From a cyanobacterium endosymbiont of Epithemia clementina EcSB (GTDB lineage Bacteria > Cyanobacteriota > Cyanobacteriia > Cyanobacteriales > Microcystaceae): 64,000 bases of DNA. A program made the position numbers and the translations under genes. The notes beneath the pieces are model-generated. The model worked only from the letters and a program-made list of their open reading frames with translations, was not told the origin of the DNA and searched no databases. This document shows, in pieces, positions 33,643-43,527 of this stretch. The stretch covers positions 675,110 to 739,109 of the forward strand of contig NZ_CP123991.1 of NCBI RefSeq assembly GCF_029919255.1. Reading direction: 5' to 3'. The first letter of the stretch is position 1. Every line of letters starts with the position of its first letter.

Positions 33643-33897
33643 TTTAAGTCTTTTAATAATTTAAGATTGCAATGTTATTGACTTTAATTGTTTTGAGAGA
33701 TTTAGTAATCAAAGAATTATATAGACTTTATCAAATGCTAATTTAATAAAATTAATCCTGATTTACATAATTGGAAAGCGTGTCAATCATGCAAATGGGT
33801 GAAGAAGCGATAATAGTAATAGAGATAGGATTGGCACCAGATTCAGGATTTTTAGTTGCTCGAATTATTCTAGCTGATCCTTTCGGAGAAACTTCCT

Positions 33898-34218
33898 ATG
33901 AAGAGAATTTTTGTCTTGGAATTGCTGGTAACTACCTTGTTCATCGGTTCGTTCTCATTATTTACCTCTCCAGTCAAGGCTCAAATTATAGAACTGGGTG
34001 ATGATGTTCGCATCGATTTTTCTAATGAACGCCGTCGCCGTCGTGGAACTAAAATAAGAATGTATCCTGAAAATGGTCGCCTCAATGTAGGATTAGAAGA
34101 AGAAAGAAGACCTCAAACGAGAATCAGGGTACTTGATCTCAATAGTTCTCCTTCTATTGATGTTCGTGAGGAGAAGCCAGCTTCTGAAGAAAAAGTTAGG
34201 TTCTTTCTTCCTTTCTAA
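33898..34218 (+). CDS. small exported protein of unknown function
   Basis: 106 residues. A clear signal peptide (MKRIFVLELLVTTLFIGSFS, cleavage probably after VKA near residue 29) leads to a charged mature part with an arginine run (NERRRRRGTKIRMYPE) and later Arg/Glu-rich segments. GGAGA lies about 10 bp upstream. An alternative frame from 33771 overlaps and is not favoured. I do not recognise a family. The codons look ordinary and the frame is uninterrupted amid decayed DNA, which suggests selection. Confidence 0.55.
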   Translation: MKRIFVLELLVTTLFIGSFSLFTSPVKAQIIELGDDVRIDFSNERRRRRGTKIRMYPENGRLNVGLEEERRPQTRIRVLDLNSSPSIDVREEKPASEEKVRFFLPF

Positions 34219-34458
34219 TAGATAGGCACGAAAAGTATCTAGTTTTAGTAGCAAAATATACAGTTAAGGTTTTTTTGTATTTATCATTAACTAACCTGAT
34301 TTACTTAAGAGGCCACGCAAGTTGTATAAAGTATGTACTTGGTAAACTCGGAAAAACTGTAGACCCTTTATTTTAGACTAAATGATGGGCGAGATATAAA
34401 CTATTTAAATTCATTGGGACACAAAACAAGTTTTGTTTTGTAGAGGTTTTGTCCGTTG

Positions 34459-34508
34459 CAACGACACGTCCACGCATGTAGATATCTACATGCGTGGACG
34501 TGTCGTTG
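34459..34508. repeat. perfect 50-bp palindrome
   Basis: Each 25-bp half, beginning CAACGACACGTCCACGCATG, is the exact complement of the other, meeting at GATATC without a spacer. It is much richer in G+C than the surrounding DNA. It has no T-run and lies about 240 bp from the nearest gene, so it is not a typical terminator. It may be a mobile palindromic repeat. Confidence 0.85.
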
Positions 34509-35036
34509 GTGAGCAGTTGCTTGATTAACGGTAAATCCAGTTAACAATTCTCTAAACCTTGTCTAACTAAAATAACTTTTTACTAAGTTTAATTGTATTT
34601 TTTCAAAAATTTTGGTACGGTCTGGTAGGGCACGATAACTGTCAGTTTCTATAATTGTGATGAACGTTTTCTTGAAGATAGTCTCCTTAAAAAGGAGGTA
34701 CAAACTCCTCGAAACAAGAGAAAATAATCACGCCTAGCAAACGTTTATAACATTTTTTTTAACAGCTTTTTTGTAATTGCCTTTTACTTCCGTGAAATTG
34801 TTAATATAATTGATTCCAAACTACAGCAAAGGTAAAAAACTTACTGTATAATTGAGAATTATAGAGCTGTTTACAAGATTACTTTATTAATTCTTTTTGT
34901 CAAAACTGAAAGAGACTTATTAACTAAACCTAAGTTATTAATTCTATTTAATAAGCTACTTCAGCTAATTCCGTAATTTATCCTCGCTTATCTAAGGTTT
35001 AAAATAACTGTTTAGGTAAGTAATTAGTGAACTTTT

Positions 35037-35235
35037 TTATTCACCAATTCTAACAAGTATTTTCTCTGCTCCAACCCCTGAAAAACTTTGATTTTGTTCA
35101 TAAACATAGCTAATTAAATCTAGTTTGAATGTAACGTCAAGAATCTTGAAAAGCTTCCATTAATTCATAATCAAAAGGACCTGCTGCTAAATTATAAATT
35201 TACTCTCCTAAAAAATCAATAATAAAACTTACCAA
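35037..35235 (-). pseudogene. unidentified gene relic downstream of cysK
   Basis: Minus-strand fragments NLAAGPFDYELMEAFQDS (ending in TGA) and, one frame over, FKLDLISYVYEQNQSFSG, GVGAEKILVRIGE, TAA. The pieces join naturally across a frameshift near 35140. Composition is clearly protein-like. I do not recognise the product. Confidence 0.5.
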
Positions 35236-35477
35236 CCGAGCTTATAAATTAGAATATAAATTTATGGTAACTAAGAATATGAATTAATTTTTATGGCTTG
35301 TTGATCTTCTCGACGATATTTAAGACAAGTAGTCTAACTTAATTAGATCTAATTAAACGTGGATTTTCTTAAAGTTCAAAAATGAGGGCTCCAGTATTTA
35401 TTAGACAAGCTCTCAATAAACCTACCATGAACTTATCATTAATTTTGTTGGCGGACTTATCCTAAGATAACCAATTG

Positions 35478-36443
35478 TCAATATTGACAATTGTTCGGTT
35501 GAAGTGTTTCCAAACTTTCGAAGAGAGGAGTACTTAAGTAACGTTCCCCAAAACTAGGTTGAATCATAACAAGTAGTTTGCCTGTATTTTCGGGACGTTG
35601 AGCAACTTTAATAGCAGCAGCTAAAGCTGCCCCCGTAGAAATTCCTGACAATAGCCCTTCTTCTCTAGCTAAACGACGACTATAAATAATAGCTTCATCA
35701 TCAGTCACCGTTACTACCTCGTTAATTAGCTCTACTTTGAGAACTTTAGGAATAAAACCTGCCCCTATCCCTTGAATTTTGTGACCGCCAGGGCTTCCTC
35801 CTGATAAGACAGGACTATTAGCCGGTTCAACGGCGATTGCCTGAAAAGTTGGTTTACGTTGTTTAAGTACTTCAGCTACTCCAGTGATAGTTCCTCCAGT
35901 ACCCACTCCGGCAATGAGGATGTCTACCCGGCCATTTGTGTCTTCCCAAATTTCTTGAGCAGTGGTTTGGCGATGAATTTCAGGATTAGCAGGGTTGTTA
36001 AATTGTTGCAGCATGTAGGCATTGGGCAAAGTCCTCACCAGCTCATCAGCACGTCGAATACAGCCACTCATCCCTTCAGTTCCGGGGGTTAACTCTAATT
36101 GCGCACCATAGGCTTTTAACATCGCCCGTCGCTCTTGACTCATGGTTTCTGGCATAGTCAAAATTAGTTTATATCCTTTGGCAGCTGCGGCCATAGCTAA
36201 TGCAATCCCCGTATTACCGGAAGTAGGTTCAACTAAAAGAGTTTTACCAGCAACAATTAGTCCTTCCCGTTCTGCGGCATTAATCATATTTACCCCAATA
36301 CGGTCTTTTACTGAAGCCGATGGGTTCATTCCCTCTAATTTCACAACAATCTGAGCCACACATCTCTCTGCTTGAGGAATATGGTTTAATTGCACTAGCG
36401 GGGTCCGGCCAATTAACTCTGTAATGTTGTGGGCAATTCTCAT
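35478..36443 (-). CDS. cysK: cysteine synthase A
   Basis: O-acetylserine sulfhydrylase, PLP-dependent, makes cysteine from O-acetylserine and sulfide. 321 residues, the usual length. The PLP lysine is in [11 protein letters not shown]; the substrate loop is [12 protein letters not shown]; the phosphate-binding glycine loop is [10 protein letters not shown]; the PLP ring serine is in the [10 protein letters not shown] region. Start [20 protein letters not shown]. Intact and apparently monocistronic. Confidence 0.95.
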   Translation of the reverse strand: MRIAHNITELIGRTPLVQLNHIPQAERCVAQIVVKLEGMNPSASVKDRIGVNMINAAEREGLIVAGKTLLVEPTSGNTGIALAMAAAAKGYKLILTMPETMSQERRAMLKAYGAQLELTPGTEGMSGCIRRADELVRTLPNAYMLQQFNNPANPEIHRQTTAQEIWEDTNGRVDILIAGVGTGGTITGVAEVLKQRKPTFQAIAVEPANSPVLSGGSPGGHKIQGIGAGFIPKVLKVELINEVVTVTDDEAIIYSRRLAREEGLLSGISTGAALAAAIKVAQRPENTGKLLVMIQPSFGERYLSTPLFESLETLQPNNCQY

Positions 36444-36549
36444 CTTTTTTTAATTGATGTTTACTTACTTTATAATCCTTTCGTTGTAATATTTCTACTG
36501 CTTATTCGATAATATTTTTTAGAATTTCTTTACACTAAAGCTTACCCCT

Positions 36550-37248
36550 CTATTGAGGTTGTGGCAATTTTTCAATTAACCCTTCAAACAATCCTCGCCC
36601 GTCTGTGGATCCCAAAAGTGGGTCTGAGGCACGTTCTGGATGGGGCATCATGCCCAAAATATTTCCTTTTCGATTGCTAATTCCGGCAATATTATTAAGG
36701 GAGCCATTAGGGTTTTTAGCCTCATTAAGCTCCCCCTTAGCTGTGCAATAACGAAATAAAATCTGTCCGTTGTCTTCTAAACTTTTAAGAGTATTTTGCT
36801 TTGCATAATAACGGCCTTCTCCATGGGCGATAGGTAGAGTAATAATCTGTTTTGATGCATACATTCGTGTCCAGGGTAGACGATTATTTTCAACTCTTAC
36901 GGGGACTCGATCACAGATGAAATGTAAGTCTCGATTACGAATTAATGTTCCAGGTAATAACCCAATTTCCGTTAGTATCTGGAATCCATTACAGATTCCT
37001 AACACCCATTTTCCTTGGTTAGCGTGAACTATCAGTTGTTGCATCACCGACGAAAAACGAGCGATCGCCCCACAGCGTAGATAGTCTCCATAACTAAATC
37101 CTCCTGGGATTACCACTACATCCAAATCAGAAATATCTGTTTCTTGATGCCATACCATACGGGTTGGTTGGTTTAATAATCCTCGAGTAACCGTTGCTAC
37201 ATCACGATCACAGTTAGACCCTGGGAAAACTACAATACCAAATTTCAT
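36550..37248 (-). CDS. purQ: FGAM synthase glutaminase subunit
   Basis: Class I glutamine amidotransferase that feeds ammonia to PurL in purine synthesis. 232 residues. The catalytic cysteine is in [16 protein letters not shown]; histidine and glutamate are in the [14 protein letters not shown] motif. The N-terminus is [17 protein letters not shown]. It starts 6 bp after purS, so the two are co-transcribed. purL is not in this window. Confidence 0.96.
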   Translation of the reverse strand: MKFGIVVFPGSNCDRDVATVTRGLLNQPTRMVWHQETDISDLDVVVIPGGFSYGDYLRCGAIARFSSVMQQLIVHANQGKWVLGICNGFQILTEIGLLPGTLIRNRDLHFICDRVPVRVENNRLPWTRMYASKQIITLPIAHGEGRYYAKQNTLKSLEDNGQILFRYCTAKGELNEAKNPNGSLNNIAGISNRKGNILGMMPHPERASDPLLGSTDGRGLFEGLIEKLPQPQ

Positions 37249-37254
37249 GGATAC

Positions 37255-37536
37255 TTACCTCATTGAGGATTGAATCACGTTGACAGATGTTACCTCAAAA
37301 CAATAATTTTCAATGACTGGGTTAGCTAATAATTGATCACACATTTGCTCAAGTTGTTCTTTGGCATGGATTTCGCCATTGGCTGTTAAAGTAAGTTCAA
37401 TATATTTACCAATTCTCACTTTTTCAACCCCTTGATAGCCTAACTGTTTTAATCCAGATTCAACTGCGGTACCCGCAGGATCTAATACTGATGGTCTAAG
37501 GGTTACGTAAATACGACACTGATATTGTTGAGACAT
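37255..37536 (-). CDS. purS: FGAM synthase subunit PurS
   Basis: 93-residue bridging subunit of the three-part PurLQS enzyme. Signatures are YVTLRPSVLDPAGTAVESGL and VEKVRIGKYIELTL, with the C-terminal CDQLLANPVIENYCFEV. First gene of a purS-purQ pair. Confidence 0.95.
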   Translation of the reverse strand: MSQQYQCRIYVTLRPSVLDPAGTAVESGLKQLGYQGVEKVRIGKYIELTLTANGEIHAKEQLEQMCDQLLANPVIENYCFEVTSVNVIQSSMR

Positions 37537-38020
37537 AGGATGTTAATTATTGCTAAGATAATCATGAAAGTTAAATACATTAGTTCTCAAGCGCGAATCC
37601 TCCGCTTACTCAAGTCTTTAAAATCGTGCTATTTTAACTCCAGCTTAGGGTTCATATTTAAAACTCAACAATCGAGATTAAACCTTTAGACCGGCCACAG
37701 TTTATTGTGCTTTAAAGACTTTAAAATTTAAAGAAACGATGTAAATGTAAACCTTAGTCGGTAGAGAGTCTGTTTATAGTTTAATCCCCCAGAGTCAATA
37801 CTATCTTAACCTGTGTCAAGTGCGGTCAATCTGTTTTCATTAAACAAGTGTCCTGTACATGACTAAAAAGAATGATTGAAGCATTACCATCGTTTTTGAG
37901 TTCACTATCATACCATAGAATTTTTTAGACTATATTTAAAAATATCAACTTGATTGAGCAAAAAAAATCTTGATTTTAACACACTTAATTTTTAGCTAAT
38001 CAATTTGACTTTTGACTGGT
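37537..38020. other. intergenic DNA upstream of purS, no gene seen
   Basis: About 480 bp between the M50 protease stop and purS (both on the minus strand). It should hold the purS promoter. No hairpin or relic was recognised. Confidence 0.4.
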
Positions 38021-39505
38021 TTAAAGATTTAACCATTGAGCTAATGTCCCAGGTAAAGGAAGCAAAATCATTATCAGCAATGCTAATGAAAATAACCCTA
38101 AGACATCTCGTCTGTCATCTAATTCTGTTACATCATTTAAGGCAGTCTGCTCAGAAGTCGGCATAAAAAAGAGTAAAATTGCCCATAGTAAAAACTCCTG
38201 TCTAATAATTCCTAAAGCTAAGACAAACAATCGAGTAAATTGACCAATAATAATTGCTGTTCTTTGCCCAAACATTCCATGAACAATATGTCCCCCATCG
38301 AGTTGTCCCACAGGCATTAAATTTAAAGCAGTAATAATTAATCCCACATAACCTGCAATGGCTAACGGATGAAGATGAATTGCTTTTTCAGCAATAAAAC
38401 TACTCCCAAAAATCAATTTAGCCAAAATAGCAAATAGAAGAGAAACTCTAGGATCAAATGCTTGTAGACTTAATAGGTTAGACTCCTCAACTTGAGGCAC
38501 GACTTCTGATAAAGATAGTCCCCATAATAAAATAGGAATAGTGACAATAAATCCGCCTAAAGGTCCTGCTATACCGACATCAAATAATGCTTTACGATGA
38601 GGGATAGGAGATTTTATCTGTATGAATGCCCCGAAGGTTCCCAAGAAAAAAGGTATAGGAATAAAGTAAGGTAGGGTCGTAACAACTTTATAGCGAATAG
38701 CAGTTAGATAATGACTAAGTTCATGAATCCCTAAAATTATAATTATTCCTAAACTATAGGGTAATCCATTTAATAGTAATTTTAGATTATCTTGCCATTG
38801 TTCCACTGAAATGCCAGCTATTTCAGTCCCAACAATTGTTGTAGTTAACAACGTCAGTAATAGTAACCCTAAAGCAAATAAAGGACGGGTAGTAGCTTGT
38901 TCGGGTTCTTTATGTTGAGACTTAGCCCAGGGATTAGCTACTAAGGCAAAAAAGGGCTGTCCTTGTAAGCTTTCCTGAAAAAGAATTAAGAAGCGATCAC
39001 CAAACACCCGCTCAATATTAGTTTTAATTGACTGATAAGCTTTTTCTGGGGCTGTCCGTAACTTTCCCCGACAAAGAATAGCTTGGGGACGATAATCTAA
39101 ATTCTGCAAGTAATACACTCCCCAAGGGAAACAATCTCTCAATGACTGTTCCTCAGTAGCGGTAATCGGACGAATGAAAACAGGATTTTCTAGCGTCTTT
39201 ATCTTTTTTTCAAGGTTAGGCGATAAAGAAGAATTCTGACTATCTTGGTTTTCTGTAAGAATACGTCCGATAGAAATCAACCACCCATAGGTAATAAAAC
39301 AAATAAATAGGGGTAAGATAATCCACACAAAGGGAATAGGTTCTTCTTCTCCCATTACCACATACCATACTGTCCAAGCTATGGGAGGAGTCATAACAAC
39401 TAACCACAATAGCCAAGCAGGGGTACGAGTGACTGACGTTACCGTGCGCTTAATGAGAATATAAGTAATTATACTTAAAATAAGTAACAGTAAAAGTAAC
39501 CACAT
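38021..39505 (-). CDS. site-2 protease family (M50) membrane metalloprotease
   Basis: 494 residues with about eight hydrophobic segments. Zinc motif HELSHYLTA (HExxH) is in the central helix, and the third ligand is in NLMPVGQLDGGHIVHG. The N-terminal half has a membrane domain plus a soluble insert (PITATEEQSLRDCFPWGVYY), as in the plant EGY1/EGY2 and cyanobacterial homologues. It presumably cuts membrane-anchored proteins. Substrate unknown. Divergent from the MBL-fold gene. Confidence 0.9.
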   Translation of the reverse strand: MWLLLLLLILSIITYILIKRTVTSVTRTPAWLLWLVVMTPPIAWTVWYVVMGEEEPIPFVWIILPLFICFITYGWLISIGRILTENQDSQNSSLSPNLEKKIKTLENPVFIRPITATEEQSLRDCFPWGVYYLQNLDYRPQAILCRGKLRTAPEKAYQSIKTNIERVFGDRFLILFQESLQGQPFFALVANPWAKSQHKEPEQATTRPLFALGLLLLTLLTTTIVGTEIAGISVEQWQDNLKLLLNGLPYSLGIIIILGIHELSHYLTAIRYKVVTTLPYFIPIPFFLGTFGAFIQIKSPIPHRKALFDVGIAGPLGGFIVTIPILLWGLSLSEVVPQVEESNLLSLQAFDPRVSLLFAILAKLIFGSSFIAEKAIHLHPLAIAGYVGLIITALNLMPVGQLDGGHIVHGMFGQRTAIIIGQFTRLFVLALGIIRQEFLLWAILLFFMPTSEQTALNDVTELDDRRDVLGLFSLALLIMILLPLPGTLAQWLNL

Positions 39506-39656
39506 AGTTATCTATTGAAAAATGTGTCAAGAAATCGTCTCCATCGTTCATGATTGAGACGATTCACTATTATTAAGGAATAATGGAATCACAAGGCCAC
39601 AGTCAATTTTGAGATTCCCTGTAATAAATTAACAAGGATTCTACTTTTCACCCATT

Positions 39657-40337
39657 ATGTTTCAAAAGACAGCTAGGCTCTCTAAACTCCCTCGTCAACT
39701 ATTAGAAGGGTTGTTCGCTTTCCCTTCCAATAAAGATACTTTAGGCGGGGCAGCTTATTTTATTTTAGAAAAAACTGGCAATATCTTGGTGGATTGTCCC
39801 GAGTGGAATCAACAAGTTGAAGACTTTCTTCAACAACACGGGGGGGTGCGTTGTTTATTTATCACTCATCGTGGTGGGATGAGTAGATCGGTAAAATCCC
39901 TACAAAAAACTCTAAAGTGCTTAGTTGTAATCCAAGAACAAGAAGCTTATCTACTTCCAGAGGTAAACGTGACTTCTTTCGAAGAAGAAATCTTTCTTAG
40001 TCCAGGTATTAAGGGAGTTTGGACTCCTGGCCATTCTCCAGGTTCTTCTTGTCTTTATTGGAGTTTCTATGGAGGAATTCTTTTCACTGGAAGGCATCTT
40101 TTGTGTGATTCCTCAGGGACTTTAACACCTTTACAGTTAGCGAAAACGTTCCATTGGTTACGTCAGCTAAAGAGTGTTCAGATGTTGCGCGATTACTTCA
40201 ACTCTGGCTCCCTCACTTATATTTGCCCAGGAGCTAATATAGAATTTCTGCTGGAAAAAGGATTGATTGATAGAGCTTATGAGCAATTATATACTTTAAA
40301 TTTGGATAATCTTCGCAAAAATTCCGTCATACAATGA
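39657..40337 (+). CDS. MBL-fold protein with a degenerate metal site
   Basis: 226 residues with a metallo-beta-lactamase fold outline: TLGGAAYFILEKTGNILVDC, then LFITHRGGMSRSVKSLQ, then VWTPGHSPGSSCLYWSFYGG, then ILFTGRHLLCD. The canonical HxHxDH is replaced by HRGGMS, and the later aspartate by GR, so metal binding is doubtful. This may be a feature of a cyanobacterial subfamily rather than damage. Function unknown; it may also start at another codon near 39657. Confidence 0.8.
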   Translation: MFQKTARLSKLPRQLLEGLFAFPSNKDTLGGAAYFILEKTGNILVDCPEWNQQVEDFLQQHGGVRCLFITHRGGMSRSVKSLQKTLKCLVVIQEQEAYLLPEVNVTSFEEEIFLSPGIKGVWTPGHSPGSSCLYWSFYGGILFTGRHLLCDSSGTLTPLQLAKTFHWLRQLKSVQMLRDYFNSGSLTYICPGANIEFLLEKGLIDRAYEQLYTLNLDNLRKNSVIQ

Positions 40338-42324
40338 TTTTATTTATTTTTCACTAGTTCTCGTTTTTTTATAACTATGTCCTATTTTGTAGGCTAGTTA
40401 ACAAATCTTAATATATTGCGATTATACTCTCTTAAATCTTAGAAGAGTATCATCTGAGGCAGGATTATTTAGATTTTTTGGTAACAAAACCAAGTATGTT
40501 GATGAATTTAGTGTGTAAGCCTTTCAACAGGAAAAAGAAAGATTTCATTCTCGAATCTAATGATATAAAAAGCTTAGTAAATGCTGACAGCAATGGGTTT
40601 GTTTCTAACAATCTACTTTACCTTAAACCTTGATTCAGTTCTACAACAGAAGCAAATACACAACGTTGTCGCAGCGACGGCAGCATGGATATGTTTTGCC
40701 AAATGGCCCGTAAGCTTAACAAACAAGTTGATCTAGTTTTCTAAACATTCTTTATAAAACGCTAAATAGCTGGGTTAGGTAGAGATAAGTTATGGATTGT
40801 CTTATCTTGTAATTTAAGCTTCTTTAAATAAACATAAAATCTATATAGTGTGACAATTATCATCACTTTCAGTGGAATTCAAGAAACTCTATCAAATTTA
40901 TTAAGGATCAAAAAATTTAATGTTAAACTTTAACATGTTAGGGTACGCGATCGTCCTCGCTTGAGGTATTTTAGATGTTTTAGCAGCTATAGGAGCTGGT
41001 ATTTATAATTATTTGATTTTTTTATTTTAAAATTCTTAGTATATTTTTTTTTCTTGGCATTAATTATATTATTTGATAATTTACTTACTATCAAGGTTTT
41101 TTTAAAAAAGTAAATGCATTTTTAAAAAAATAATTAATAAGATATCTTTCTAGGTGAGTACTATTTTCGATGTAGAGCTAATTAAGGTTATATAAATATT
41201 TTTTGATTTCAATTACTTTTTTCTTATTAGAACTTGTTTCTTGAAAAAAATATTTATATATGTATACTTTAAGTACTTAAAATAATCATTAGAATTTCCA
41301 AATCTCCGGTTTCAAGTCTGTTGAACTTAACCTAACTAATTACCATGACATTAGCTATTTGTTTACTGGATTTACAAAAAAGATCTTATTCCCTTATCAT
41401 TATAAATGATATAATTACAAATTAATTCCTTTAATTGATTTTAATCTCAATCAACTCTAATTATCTGTAGAAAATTTAAAATTTATTTATTCTGAAATGC
41501 GTTCTATGTAACTTTCTTTCTGAGAAATAAATAATAAAAAACAATATTTTTTAGCGATAAATATTGTTCGTTAAGTAATGATGATTAAATCAATAAGTTT
41601 TTTATCTAGTTTTTTTATTGCTCTTAATAAAGTTCGCTATTAAGATTGGAATATTAATATTCAATAATTATACAATAAAATTTTATTGATTTGTTATTTT
41701 CCTTATTGAGTTTCTTAAATACTACTAATATTATTAGTCTTTAATTTGGTTAGTAACTTTTTCTTTCTGGGAAAAATTATTACTTCTTCTTTGGGGCTAG
41801 CTTTAAGTATGTTTTTAATACACCAACAACCTACATTACCATTAACAGTCCCCTATTGAAGCAACAGCTAGCAAATAATCAACTATTAAGGAATAAACCC
41901 TACTTCAGTCATAACCTTAAGACATCAATTTTTCGCTGTTAAGCTATTAAATAGAAGTTAGCCCTAATTTAGGGTGTGTTCAACCTACCTCAGAAACAGC
42001 CCATAAAAGAATACTACTATACAAAAAATGAGCGCTAATCTAAAAATTAATAACCTTTTTTTTGTTTTCTATTTAAGAAATAAATTGGATTTTTTACAAA
42101 CCTAAAAAATAAAAGTCAGAAATAATAACTTTAAAAGAAAGTTAGGTTTAAATTTATAAATTACTCTTATTGAGTCTTAGTAGTTGAAGAAATTTAATCA
42201 AAAGACAATACTAGTGATAAAAAGATCAAAGAATCAGAAATAATATTTTTTATATATTAAAATAATTTACATATAAAGATATAATGCCATCAATAACCGC
42301 ACAAACTTTGCTAATTTATATATT
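40338..42324. other. 2 kb gap with faint relics
   Basis: No intact gene. On the + strand near 41798-41935 a stop-limited frame (TYITINSPLLKQQLANNQLL, RNKPYFSHNLKTSIFRC) looks like a dead gene tail, unidentified. Near 40921 a tiny frame (MLNFNMLGYAIVLA, TGA, GILDVLAAIGAGIYNYL) resembles a small membrane peptide broken by a stop. The remainder is very AT-rich. Confidence 0.4.
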
Positions 42325-43527
42325 GTGAAAAATTTCTTTCAAATCAACCAAAACTTCACCCCCACAACTAACACCGATGAATCGTTTTATCATTTTCTTG
42401 TTCCCGAAGGCGCATTTATTATTTTAGGTGAACAGTTTTCTAATACTTTGGTGATGCCCCTAGAACCCAATGCCACTACTATGTTTGGTCCAAGAGGTGT
42501 TTGTTTAGTTTCCGAAACTGGCCCGTTATGGGTAGCAGACACAGGACACCATCGACTGTTGGGATGGAAAAATCTGCCCGAAACTGATGGCAAACCCGCA
42601 GACTTGATAATTGGACAACCAGATTTTCACCAGGAAGGACAAAACGCTAATGGAACTCCTCAAAGCAATACTTTAAGTGTTCCTACGGGGATTTGCACTT
42701 GTGGAGAAGGATTGGCAGTAGCTGATGCTTGGAACCATCGGGTCTTAATTTGGAAAGAATTACCTCAAGATCATAATGTTCCTGCAGATATTGTATTAGG
42801 GCAAACAGATTTTCACCAAAATCAAGTTAACCGAGGAGAAATTAATACAGCTGCGGATAGAATGCACTGGCCTTATGGCGTTTTTTACCATCAAGGTTAT
42901 TTTTTTGTCGCAGATACCGGAAATAGACGGGTTTTAGTGTGGAATCGACTCCCGGAAGTTAATGGACAACCGGCAGATTTCGTTCTGGGACAGTCCCAGA
43001 TGAATCTGCGAGACGAAAATGGAGGAGGAATTCCAACCGCTTCAAGTATGCGTTGGCCTCATGCGTTAGCAATTTGGCAAGATAACCTAGTTGTGACTGA
43101 TGCAGGAAATAATCGTGTAATGATTTGGGATGGAATACCAACCGAAAATAATGTTCCCTGTAAATTAGTTTTAGGTCAATCAAATTTTGAAGATGTAGAA
43201 CTTAATCAAGGGGTTTATTGGCCATCTTCTAGAAGTTTAAGTATGCCGTATGGCGTAGCTGTCTGTAAGCAATGGTTAATGGTGGCAGACACTTCTAACT
43301 CTCGTTTATTAGGGTGGAAAAATTTCCTAGAAATGGGTATCTCTTCCCAAGGATTAATAGGTCAACTTAACTTTCGTAGTAAGGGAGAAAATCGTGCTTA
43401 CGGTAGGACTTATCGTAATAGTTTAAGTTGGCCTTATGGCATCTCTATTTGTGGTGATACGGCTATTATTGCTGATTCTGGAAACAATCGAGTTTTACTA
43501 TGGTCTGTTCAAAGTTCAAATAAGTAA
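42325..43527 (+). CDS. NHL-repeat beta-propeller protein
   Basis: 400 residues, GTG start. Six NHL repeats are visible, each ending in a VADTGHHRLLGW-like core: VADTGHHR, VADAWNHR, VADTGNRR, VTDAGNNR, VADTSNSR, IADSGNNR. They would form a six-bladed propeller, probably a protein- or ligand-binding platform. No signal peptide is obvious. NHL-repeat genes sit in some cyanobacterial nif regions, but no nif gene is in this window, so a role there is only a guess. Isolated between two 2-kb gaps, yet intact. Confidence 0.85.
   Translation: MKNFFQINQNFTPTTNTDESFYHFLVPEGAFIILGEQFSNTLVMPLEPNATTMFGPRGVCLVSETGPLWVADTGHHRLLGWKNLPETDGKPADLIIGQPDFHQEGQNANGTPQSNTLSVPTGICTCGEGLAVADAWNHRVLIWKELPQDHNVPADIVLGQTDFHQNQVNRGEINTAADRMHWPYGVFYHQGYFFVADTGNRRVLVWNRLPEVNGQPADFVLGQSQMNLRDENGGGIPTASSMRWPHALAIWQDNLVVTDAGNNRVMIWDGIPTENNVPCKLVLGQSNFEDVELNQGVYWPSSRSLSMPYGVAVCKQWLMVADTSNSRLLGWKNFLEMGISSQGLIGQLNFRSKGENRAYGRTYRNSLSWPYGISICGDTAIIADSGNNRVLLWSVQSSNK

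Larger units (their letters stand above)
31992..33897. other. 1.9 kb AT-rich gap with relics
   Basis: No intact gene. It includes a perfect inverted repeat (32396-32442), a short + strand open piece near 32721-32801 (TDKETGTTKKYGKDKAIDTV) and a minus-strand relic at 33330-33642. The rest is about 80% A+T and featureless. Confidence 0.5.
34219..35477. other. 1.26 kb gap with palindrome and relic
   Basis: No intact gene. It contains the perfect palindrome at 34459-34508, a small hairpin CTCCTT/AAGGAG near 34682-34695, and a minus-strand relic at 35037-35235. Confidence 0.5.

Noticed and set aside
40921-41032. Small photosynthetic membrane peptide broken by TGA
   Set aside because: MLNFNMLGYAIVLA-stop-GILDVLAAIGAG is suggestive, but I could not match it to PetN, PetM, PsbX, PsaM or NdhP.
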